Positions 31,392 through 43,300 of a DNA stretch of 64,000 nt are shown in pieces. Under the pieces are notes generated by a model that was given only the letters and a program-made list of their open reading frames with translations, did not search any database and had not been told where the DNA came from. Each line of letters starts with the position of its first letter. Position 1 is the first letter of the stretch. Location of the stretch: NCBI RefSeq assembly GCF_016097555.1, contig NC_054704.1:32452054-32516053 (forward strand), written 5' to 3'. Origin of the DNA: Gigantopelta aegis. Lineage: Eukaryota; Mollusca; Gastropoda; Neomphalida; Peltospiridae. A program made the translations under genes and the position numbers.

Positions 31392-32303
31392 TTAGTAATC
31401 ATAAAAAGATGGCCTGATGAAAAACAAAAGCTGCCTGCCTGAATGAGATGTCTGTTCAAGATGGAATGATTTTTAAAGGAGAAGAGTTGTACCATTTTAA
31501 CCATAAGACCAAAGATGCAGATTGCCATCCATTCATCCCATCCTGAAAATGAAAATGTCTGAAAAGAATACTAATTTTGGCACAGCATGTCTGCTGACAT
31601 CAAACAGTTCCTCTTGATCTGTGAGCCTCATCATACATATAATATCTTACTGCCAAAGCAGACGTGTCTCGTCAATGGGTTAAAATCAGAATAGGTCTCT
31701 CCAAGCATGATGGTAACAGTGGTCTCTCCAGTATTCAGAAAAGGGATGGAGCGAATTGGTAGAGCTGGTTCCACTGATAGAAAGGGATGATACCTAAGAT
31801 TTGCAGGGTACAAGTACTTCGAAAATGTCTTGTAAACCACGATGAACCGGATTACTATGGTAGTTCAAGACGATGGCATGACTTGTGATTTTGGGTAGCG
31901 GCCTAAATAAACGGATGGCGGATATTACTATCGTTGCCAATGGATGGAGAGCGTATTGAAAATTAGTCTTAAGAGATGGCGGGCCCGCCATTACTTATGA
32001 CATGTAGCAAGCCCCTTGGGTGATTTTATTTTCAGTCACTTTGAACTACTTTAGCAAACACTGGGAAATGGACAGGCTGATGAACACAAAGTCATTAACT
32101 GTTGCCAGAAAACTCAAATCACACTTTGCTAGCTACAGCTGTTCCTACATGATTGTAAATGTCAGAGAACCTAAGTTTAGCTCCAAGTCGTTCATGAACT
32201 TTTCTAAAGAATGGGATTTTGGATATAGGTCTACTGGTCCCTACGATATCAAAACTGATTGAAAAGTTTAGCAGAGTCTGCATTAAAGATGGCCAAATCC
32301 GTG
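31392..32303. other. Intergenic; unclassified, with 16-bp palindrome
   Basis: ATGGCGGGCCCGCCAT at about 31976-31991 is a perfect palindrome. The more GC-balanced stretch 31640-32030 may be a repeat, but I see no ends. No gene supported. Confidence 0.4.
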
Positions 32304-32307
32304 TTAA

Positions 32308-33449
32308 AGGTAGAGTAAACTCAAACAAGAGATTTATGTGTTGGAAAGATGCATACCCGGACCACCAACACATGCTGATAATTTAATAAATGAAAAACGT
32401 GTAATTTTAGAGTTAATAAAAAACCACGATTATTCCTGCTAACTGGGGGCAGCCATTTTGTTTCGTTTTTGTGACGTCCGGTGGTATAGCTTGGGGCGAA
32501 GTGACGTCAGCTCCGTCCATCTGCTCTATGCACAGTGTAAACAAACGCTCTAATTTATGACAAGGTGCTTCGCTTTCATCAACCTGACTTGTAAAACAAC
32601 ATAAATGACTTGATAGTATAATAAACTATTGAACTAAATATAGTTATAGTATATTTCTTTTTAAAAAAATCCAAAGAAACAAATGCATATTATTAAGCCT
32701 ATTGGTATGCTACGTTCGAGCAAAAATGACCACTCACGATACCCAAGTGATAATTTTCTTTTCTTTGGGACTATGTAATTGGTCAGTTTTGTGATTTTAG
32801 TCTACTTAATCAAGGGTTTTACAGAATTACTTACAGTAATAAAGCTGATTGATTACGATTAGAGGAATGTCCGTGCGGTTAACACACAATACCCTGTGAT
32901 CTTAATAAAAGAGGCACGTCTTTTTAGTGTGTCTAGACACAGTGTCTGGGGACCATCTAAATATACACCAGCCAATCAGGAACCACAGGTACAGGCCACG
33001 GAAAGAAAAGACCAATTAACTAAGAAAACACTCTGATTATTATTTCAGTACGTGGGTTAATTTATGTACAAACCATAATACAGTTATTTCAACACTTTGA
33101 CAATGGTGGTTTATTTTGTATTAAATGTAATATATAATTGTTGCTGGCTTACTGGGATGATTATTATTACAGAGTATTGCGATGCATCCGCAAAAATCAG
33201 GTATGTTTTGTTTCTTCAGTTCGAAGACTAATTCCTGACGTGACACATTAGGTATTACGTAACCACCAGCTCACCAGAGGGCGTATTCACTGGGATGATA
33301 CAAAATGGCTGCGCCAGTTATATATAATAGCCGTCACATTTAACAGTTTTATTAATTAACTATACGATTATACTTGATATTAAGCAATAATGTGCATTAT
33401 ATATCGTTGAATATGCATACCAGGTCAAATGCCTTGATTGTCCCCTCCT
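32308..33449. mobile_element. TTAA-flanked DNA element, 1142 bp
   Basis: TTAA abuts both ends (32304-32307 and 33450-33453). The outermost bases are AGG...CCT with a weakly matching inverted repeat. The first 130 bases and much of the rest recur from 50006 onwards, which supports a dispersed element. TTAA targeting fits piggyBac or Kolobok elements (inference). It has no transposase; two internal segments resemble TGACGTCA-type sites. Confidence 0.55.
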
Positions 33450-33453
33450 TTAA

Positions 33454-35408
33454 GGAAGAATAAAGAAAAGACCACAACACTTGGAGCCAGATGCCAGAAA
33501 CAGGCCCTGCACAGTGACTCTTTAACAGAAGAACAAACACTCTCCTTCCCATCCCATAGAATCTGAAAGCAAACCTGAACCTAGAAGCTGAAAGAATGAA
33601 GCTAATGACCATCATAAATAAAAGGAGAGTGTAACATCAATGCTAAAGATCTACCTCCCCTAGAAGAAGCTGACACTGTATGACACCATTTCAGATGGAT
33701 GAGAAGTGATCCGAAAGTGTTGTCACAAATCATCTTGACAAATGCTTTTATGAAGTCCAGGTTGGAGACACCATACAGACGTAATCGTATGCATCTGAAG
33801 AAAATGTCAGCACCATTTCAATAAGAACCTGTCCGAAAGAATCATCAATACTGTTTCCAAAAAAAAATAAACAAAAAACAACAACAAAAAACCCAACCCC
33901 TCCCTCACCAACTGTGACCTTCAATATAGAAACACATTTACCTATGGTGATTACGAGTACTTGCAAATACTTGTATCAAAATCAGCTGATAAAAATCCTT
34001 ATGATCAACACATTTAATTGCTGTTAGTGGAAGACTCAAAGAGGATCTAACGCCTCCACATTTGATTATTTTCCCCAAATACTGTTACTTTTAAAGGTAA
34101 AAGAACCTTCTAAGATCATTTATGTAAGTAAATAACTGCTTGCTAAAATATGTGACCTATGGAGACATATAACAAAATCGGACTAGAATATGAAACTCTG
34201 TGGTGAAGTTTACTAAGACCATCTTGGTCCCTTGCTTCCTAAAATTTCAGTTCCTACCCTAGAAAACCTTCTGTTTTATTGACAAAATAATACAAAATGG
34301 TAATGTTAGATCAAAGTTAATTAGCCAAATACTAAATTTTGTTAACATTCACAAAAAATAGCATTGGGCCAATCTGACTATTAGGACCAGTGTTCTTGCT
34401 GGGTGAAAATTAAAGGAGGATGGCCGCGCGACACCCCACCTTTCAAACAAAAAAAACACCCCAAAAAATCCACCAACGCAAAAAGTAAAAAAAAAAAAAA
34501 AAAAAAAAAAGTTGGGTTACCATATATCATTGTGCGTCGGTCAACTTTGTGGAAAGACATACACCTTAATTTGCCCCTCAGTATTTGGTACAAAAAAAGT
34601 TGGTACGAAATACAAGCATCTTTTATGTACGTTAGTTTAACCGTCGGAGCTGTTGTCAGTCTGACATTCACGGGAATTTGTTTTGCTGAACTGATCACAG
34701 TTCTAATATTATTTTTAATAAAGATTTCATGATATATGAAAAACAATAAAGATGTTTGTAAAGTGATTCCCTTATGTAAGAAAAAAAAAAAATCCTTTTA
34801 TTTCCATCTTCATCGGATGAATCGACCGCTTTGATATTGCCAGCTGTTAAAAAGTAGTTAGTTTTTTAAAGGCGGTGTATATATTATTTGGCACCCAAGA
34901 TAAATCATTTTAATGATGAACATCTCCCCCAAAATTATAAATTTCTAATATTTTAAAAATCATCAGTTACAACCAATTAAATCTGTAATTGAGGACAAAA
35001 TATCAGACGACTATTAGTGGACACAAAAGACAAAATGACTGTTCTGATCACGTGACAAATTTGGCGCCAAATAAATGTGTTTTTTTCAACCAGAGATTGC
35101 CAAATCAATAATAAAAAAAAATGTTTTCATTGCTCAAATAAAATATAACTTAGCTACTGAAGTTTTTCGCCAGTTGCTTTTCCGTACACACAGCGGCTTA
35201 TTTCCTTTCATGTCCAGTGTGCACACTGATGAAAAAAAAATTCTGTGGGAAAAAGTGTGCATTTGGAAATAGCGAAGATGGGTGCTGTAAAATAAAAATG
35301 GGTGCAGAAAAATAAAGGAGGGCGGTAAAACGTAAAAGGAGGGCGGCAAAGTGCAATAGCAAAAGTGCTTAAATGGAGCGGCGAGAAAACAGAGGACAGT
35401 AAACACTG
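33454..35408. other. Downstream flank / possible 3'UTR of the copper transporter
   Basis: On the minus strand this follows the transporter stop codon. AT-rich, with poly-A runs at about 34488 and 34783. No other exon is supported, and I could not fix the polyadenylation site. Confidence 0.4.
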
Positions 35409-35754
35409 CTATCCTACTACATGGTCACACGAACAGGCTATACTGGTCGTCTGCACACTCTCACTGGTGTCCTCACAGTTTTCACTGCCCAGCGCTAGTA
35501 GCTCCTGCTCTCCATTCTTGTTGCTGCAGTCCGCAGCGAACGTGCGCTGTGTCCTAGGATATGTGGGAAATGTCACGGCATATTCGTAGTCCCTCCAACC
35601 GAAACAGAAGTATCCGAGACTGAGGCCTGCGAGGGTGGCGATGAGAACCCACACGTTGTAGGTCATGACGGCCAGCATGATGAAGTAGCCGGCAATAAAC
35701 TGACACAGATACAGCACAGTCTGGATTAGGTGATTTCGGTTCAGAATATAACGT
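35409..35754 (-). CDS. SLC31A1-like: Copper transporter exon 4 (TM2, TM3, C-tail)
   Basis: Acceptor TTTTCAG ends at 35755. The first base completes a Lys codon split with exon 3. It encodes RYILNRNHLIQTVLYLCQFI, TM2 with MLAVM, TM3 with GLSLG, then a hydrophilic tail containing Cys residues, ending in TAG at 35411-35409. Confidence 0.9.
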
Positions 35755-38700
35755 CTGAAAACAACAAACAACCAGGTAACAATATGCATTTATTAGTACA
35801 GACCGGCCTTGGTGGCGTCGTGGTTAGGCCATCGGTCAACAGGCTGGTAGGTACTGGGTTCGGATCCCAGTCGAGGCATGGGATTTTTAATCCAGATACC
35901 GACTCCAAACCCTGAGTGAGTGCTCCACAAGGCTCAATGGGTAGGTGTAAACCACATGCACCGACCAGTGATCCATAACTGGTTCAACAAAGGCCATGGT
36001 TTGTGCTATCCTGCCTGTGGGAAGCGCAAATAAAAGATCCCTTACTGCTAATCGGAAAGAGTAGCCCATGAAGTGGTGACAGTGGGTTTCCTCTCAAAAT
36101 CTGTGGTCCTTATCCATATGTCTGACACCATATAACCGTAAATAAAATGTGTTGAGTGCATCGTTAAATAAAACATTTCTTTCTTTATATTAGTACAGTC
36201 CAACCTGTAATAAGCAGCCATCTCAAGTATTATTAAAATAGAAAGGCTATTGTTTAATAAAGACTGTTGCTTATCTTTCATAAAATGTTACTTTCTAAAA
36301 TGCACCAGAAGTCATAAAAAACAATGTCATTTTAAAAATACAAATACAGTTGAATCTTGTTGGGTTGAACTCTTAAGGGATTCAACTGTATTCAAATAAA
36401 ATTGTTTCTTAGTATACAGTATTTAAATTTTTGCTTTCTTTACATGTTGGGAAAGAAGCAAGTATACACTAATTGAAGAGTGTTTTTACAAAACTTGTTA
36501 AGCCCACAATTTTGAAAAATGGAAACCACCTAATAAATTGCTTTTTTGGTATACTGTGCAAACTTATATGCACAGTGGTTATCCGAAATTGGCTTGAATC
36601 GCTTTATATAGTTGAAACAATCAGTGAGATAACTATATATAGAGCTACAATTGTTTTAAACTTAAATCTTTTTTTTTTTTTTAATTGACATCTTGTGGAT
36701 GTGACACATTTTGTACAAACACTCTTCAGTTATATCAGCAGCATCCAAACGACTCACTTGCACTGTATGTTACAACAACGTCTTCCAAGACGATGTCTTA
36801 CAGTCTTGAGAGCCTGGTATCAAAACTGCAACAATAACCAGCGCCAGACAGGACAAGAAGGTCACTGAAAGATAACAATATATTGACAAGACGTTAGCCT
36901 AAAATGTGAAAAATAAAAATACAGCTCAATAACTCGTAATCTTAGGCATTATTGAAGATTAGAAAATTTGTAATTCCCAGTTACTCACGATCAATACAAA
37001 TCCAATATTTCATCATGTTCTGCTTGTTAAGAGCCAGAATGTTTCATATCATGAGGTGGGTTGGGGTTTTGTTTGCTGCCTGCTATCTATTATTTACTCT
37101 CTACTATTGCTACTACAGGTCACAACTAAACATCTAAGCTTCATTTAAATCAGCCATATAATTCATCATTACTCATCTTAGAGAATCTCATCTCTAAGTC
37201 AGCAACATCATTCATCACTACTAAACATGGAGAATCTAATCTCAAAATCAGCCACATAATTCATCATTACTCAAAATAAAAAAGTTAATCTCCCAGTCAC
37301 CTATAAAGTCATCACTGCTCAACCTAAAAAAAACTCATCTCTGAGTCATATCTATAATTCATCATTATTCAACATAGAGAAGCTCATCACAAATTTGGTC
37401 ACATAATTCATGATTACTCAATATAGTGAAGCTTAATTCTCAGTCATCCACATAATTCACCACTGGCCTAGATAAGCTAACAGAACTATGGCTGCTAGGT
37501 ACGCAGTTTTAAAGGGTTCCACCCAGAGTGAGCTTTAACTACTGAATGTGTATATGTAAAGCTACTACACAGATGTTTCCACAACTGATAACTAACCATT
37601 AATCTGAAGTCGGGAACAGATAGCCGAGATGTCTGACCCAAGACAGTTTGCATCAACCTTAAATGAATACAATCAAGACCATCTTCCAGTTATTTTAATG
37701 ATTTATAGTTTAAAAATGCTATGGCTACACAACTATATTAAACTGTGGTTTTACCTTTTCCAGGTGACAACTGCCAGTCTTTAAACAGGATGATGTCATC
37801 TTGTTTTAAGTGGAAATATGCCTGCAAAAATAACAAGTGTAACCATCATAATTTAAAATCTACTATTATACACGGTTTCTGGCAGAGGGTATGAAGGGTA
37901 AAATTACGTACCAAAATTCTTGAAATTAGAGGATATATTTTTATAATTTTTAGATAGATCATAGTAAGAAAACTTCTATTTAACATTTGTCAAAGTAGTG
38001 TCCAGTTTCAGAATATTTCAAACTCATAACCACCTCTAGTCCGTCCCATCTTCCTACAAAAATTATTTTTGAAAATAATTTCAGTTTGGTTTGACGTAAG
38101 AAGAAAAGTAAGTGCTTTGGAAATAAGAAGAAAAAAACCCCAACTATTTTTGTGTCGAATTTAGAAAAAAATTGGCTCAGAATTAAATAACTTGTAGCAA
38201 ATTGCACAGCATGAAAAAAGGCGTTCCCTGTGGGAAGGACTATATTAGGGGCACTTATGGTCTTGTCTGTTTTATTACATATCCTCAAATTATTTTTTGG
38301 CAAGAAGACTCGTATGTGTACAAATTATAGACAATTTTGCAATTTGCTACAATCAATATTTGGTTACCTTTTTAAAAAACATTTTTACATCTATTTTAAG
38401 ATATTTGTAATGATAAAGTAGCTTTTCTTATACTGCATGCTTAGTATATTAGATCTATAATCTACAAACTTTGTAAGCTCAAATCACTAAAATAAGACTT
38501 TATTGGTATAAATGTACATGCATGGTTAAAACTAAACAGTACCACAGAGAAAATGGTTATATAAAATCAGATAATATCAATAAGTACTAGTATGATGGAT
38601 TTTTTTTAATAAACAAATAATTGAGGATTCAGTAAGAATATCAATCTAGAGGATTCAGTAAAAGAATCAATCTATTTAGAAAAACATAAGAATTTAGGAA

Positions 38701-40286
38701 CATAATACAAATTGGTCTGCTTATAATACATAAAAGTTTAGTATCTTACAAAACTGATATCTTTTTTTTTCTTCATATATATATATATATATACTCTTCA
38801 AAAGAAGAAACGCAAAACCACATTGTCGTAACATTTGGAGAATTGATTTAATTATTGAATGGCGAGTCCGATAATTACCAAATGTTGCAGGATTGTTCAC
38901 AATTCACTCTAGTCCATTGTGAGTAAGTGATAGGACACACCACCAAGGTCAAGGTCATCTGGAGTCAATACCGGGTGTGGCCTCCGCGTGTGTTGACAAC
39001 TGCCTGGCACCGCCTGCCCATTGAAGCAACCAGAGTACGGATGACGTCCCGGGGGATGGTGGCCCACTCGGCCTGCAAGGCTGCTGCCAGCTCGGGCAGG
39101 GTCTGGGGCTGTGGTTGTCGTTGTCGGAGGCGTCGGTCCAACTCGTCCCATAGATGCTCAATTGGGTTCAAATCCGGTGATATCGATGGCCAAGGAAGGA
39201 CATTAATGTTGTTGTTCTGTAGGAAAGCCGTTGTGAGACGTGCTGTGTGAGGCCTGGCGTTGTCATGTTGGAACACTGCGTTGGCGTTGGCCATAACTGG
39301 AACGATGTGTGGCCGGAGGATCTGGTCAATGTAGCCCTGTGCATTCAGGTTGCCCTGCACGTGGACCAGGTCAGTTCTGCCAGTGTGTGAGATGGCTGCC
39401 CACACCATGACACTACCCCCGCCGAATCTGTCCACTTCCTGCACGCAGTTTGCCGCATAACGTTCACCGCGACGCCTATACACGCGACATCTTCCATCAT
39501 GACGTCGGAGCAGAAATCGGGACTCGTCACTGAACCACACCTGTCTCCATCGCAGTTGAGGCCATTGTCGATGAATCTGGCACCACTGCAGTCGGAGTCG
39601 ACGGTGTTGTGGTGTTAAGATGACACCTCGAACTGGACGTCTGGCGCGAATTCCTACCTCACGTAGGCGGTTCCGTATGGTCTGGTCGGATATCCTGCGC
39701 AAACCTGGTATTGCTGCGGCTGTGGAGGTGGCAGTAGTCAATCGTTCCCGAAGGTGGCGTACCCGGATGTAGCGGTCCTGCCCGGGGGTAGTGACCCGTG
39801 GTCGACTGGATCTAGGGAGGTCACGTGTTGATCCATCTTGCTGGTAACGGTCCCACAGTCTGGAGATGGTGCTTGGGGACACATGGAATGCCTTGGCAAC
39901 GGCCGTTCTGGATTCGCCTGCGTCTAGTCGGCCGATGGCATTGTTTCTCTGCGGTTCACTGAGACGTGGCATGTCCTGGATTGTCAACTGTCGGCCAGAT
40001 ACAGAGGCCAGGCAAGCGAACACCCTGCACTTTTATACTGTCGGTGTTCATGTTGCACGTGCAGACAACGCACGTGCAGTGGTGACATGGTTTGCACGTG
40101 GCTGCGTTTTTGCGAATATTCACATTTTGGAACTTTATTGTACAGTAGCTGCGTTTTATCGAATGTAACCGTGGGAATGTGTTTGGGACATGCAATGACC
40201 TTATATTCACAAAGCATGAACCGGTAGGAAACATAAAATCGGAGTTATAACCCATTTGTACCCTTTTGCGTTTCTTTTTTTGAAGA

Positions 40287-40321
<35 letters not shown>

Positions 40322-43300
40322 GGGTGGGGAAAAATAAAATTGTCAATCGGTCCCACTTGATGTCGTCACTACCGGAGGGGAAGAAACGAATAACAAAACA
40401 AAAACATTTAAAAAGCGATATTTGCCAAATAGTGTGGGGTTTTTTAAAATCATAGTGATATTTGTATAGTTTTATCTTGAATCATGAATGCGAAACGATA
40501 AACATGAAAACATGAAGAATTTTTTTTTAATCACACAATAATGATCAGTGAAAAACCCCACAAATTGTATATATTTTACATAATAGAATAAATAATATAA
40601 AAAAGGAATAAAAGTTATGAATTTTAATTCCCATATATGTATAAAAAGTATGAGTATTCAGTACTGTGTCCTGAAAATTAATAAAAGATGGCACCGTTTG
40701 AAGCGTTTGACAGCCTAAGCTAGCACATGTTTAGACAAAGAGAGTAATAACGTAATCACTGATTGGATGAAATTTGACCTCTACTGGCTCTTGAGATAAC
40801 AGTACATGTAGCTGTTCTGCTTACTCCCACTTGTTAAAAAAAAAGGTGAAAACCTTTTGTTAATTTTAAAATCCTTTATAATTATTGGATACACTACATT
40901 GAACAGTCAACAATAAATACATTTATAGATTATTTCATTATATTTTATGCTATTTTAAGCAGTTTGTATTGCACAAAAGCCTCTTGCTTTCAGACTAGGA
41001 CACTCGACCCGACAGCTCCGTACACAGGTGTTGACAGGTGTTGACAGGTGTTGATTGTAACCAGTTGCAAATTCTGGGTCCTTTGTTTTAATTGGAGTGT
41101 AATACCTTGATGGCTTTCTAAACCAAGAATGGTGCTATCGTTAACGTCTGTTTAATCTCTTGACCGGCTCAGCGACTTTGATAAATGTCTAGCCTAGTGG
41201 CAGTCGATTGACACTACTGTAGGTCCAACTTCAGTGACTGGCGATATACTTAGGCAGACTTTAAAATCACAAATGTCTGAAACACCAGCCATATTGACCA
41301 CTATTTATTTATTATCTTAAATCATGCACGAGATACCAATGTCTGGGCTGGCTGGTCCACTTGACCGATAGGAATTTGTTCCAATAATAGAAATGGACAG
41401 GTGCTTCGGACCGACAAGAATGACAAAAGTGGGACCGGCAAACGTGCGTTTTTCAAAAATAATTTCGGTCTCAGAGATCGAGAATCGGTCCCAGAGCGGT
41501 AAAAAATTGCTTTTCCCCACCCCTGATATATATATATATATGAACTCTGTCTATATGTATAAATTAAGATTCTGGATCAAGGAATTAATCTATTTAAATA
41601 CAAATAACTGAGAATAAAAAGAACTTAACTTATACAAAATTACAATCTATACATATGGAAATAAATTAAGCAACATCCAATTCATAGACCTATAATTCTG
41701 TGAATTAAGAAAACAGAGCATTTTCTTGAATGATATATTGACATGTGGCATCTTGCTGAACAGCATGACTTTCGTGGAGATATTCAATGCACGTGCAACG
41801 ACGAACAATGCACGTGAAATGTCATACCCTCAACAGTGTTGAAATCAAGTTTGTAATGATTACATGTCACACTCTCTCTTGTCAATTTGCATTGAATATT
41901 CAGTACCATAATTGTCATGGCACGTCGTAACTTGTCAGAGGCTATAAGGTGGCAAATTATTGACATGAGAAATGCAGGAATGTCCCTCAGACAAATTGGA
42001 CAATATTTCCATCATTTCAAGACTGTTGACCAAACACTGGGCTACCAATGATGTTAAAGATTGTCCAAGACCTGGCAGACCCCGTAAGACAACAATAAGA
42101 AAGGATAGAGTATTGTTGAGACTTGTTAGGCGTATTTCATGGGACTCAAGCACATCTTTAAAACAACAGTGGTTACCAGGGAGAGCCATTTCCTACAGGA
42201 CCGTCAGGAATCGGCTGAAAACAGCAGGATACAGGGCCAGAAGACCCATCAAACATATAAAACTGTCTCCAGCTCACAAAGCACGACGACTTGCCTGGTA
42301 TAATCAACGTGTTCGCTGGGACATTGCATCATGGCGGAGGGTTCACTTTTCCGATGAGAGTCGTTTCTTATTGCATATGGTGGATGGTCGTACACGTGTC
42401 TGGAGACAAAGGAACACAGCCATGGTTCCCCACAATATTCAGGAGATGATTCCCTTTGTGGGAGGGTCAGTCATGGTATGGGGATGCATTTTCTTGGGTT
42501 GCAAGATGGACCTCATTACCATTCGTGGTAACCTTAATGGGCCTCAATATCAACAGGAGATCCTTGAGAGAGCTGTTGTCCCCCATTTTGATAATCATCC
42601 TCTAGCCACAAGACCCATCTTCATGCATGACAATGCCAGGCCTCACAGAGCACGTGCTGTCACCCAGTTCTTGCAACAGAATGCTGTTGAGACCATTCCA
42701 TCGCCAGCCATGAGTCCAGATCTCAATCCCATTGAACATATGTGGGACATTTTAGGCCGTCGTGTTCGACAGAGAGACCCACCTGTCCAGACTCTCAATG
42801 AATTGACTGCTGCTTTGCATGATGATTGGAACAGGATTCCTCAAAATCAAATCCAGAGATTGATCCAAGGAATGAGGAGGCGTCTTGAAGCAGTTGTTCG
42901 TGTGCAGGGAGGTTACACGAAATACTGATGGAAAGTCAATATTTGGACTTGCCAGACATTATTCTTCACTTCCGTGAACCAGATGTATGCATGGTACTGA
43001 CGGTTAAGTCTGTGCAACAACAGTGAAATTGGTAATGTTTTTGAATCTGTACCATCTTCAAATAAACCACATTATGTCATGGTATTATTGGCTATGTTTC
43101 TCCTCATCCCTTTCTGTTCACTGAAAATTTCATATGGTATGGAAATCTTTGACACATTTCATGCACCAGTTCATTAAAGTTGCTCAGTCTGAGCAAATAC
43201 GGGTGTTGCTTAATTAATTTCCATATGTATATTTCTGGTAACAAATTTATCATTACTTTGTTTGGTACACCAGTTTGTGTGACACAGGGTTTGATGGGGG

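Noticed and set aside
34403..34746. 109- and 121-codon frames on opposite strands as genes
   Set aside because: Both depend on long poly-A/poly-T runs (34487-34510). No domain, splice or promoter support.
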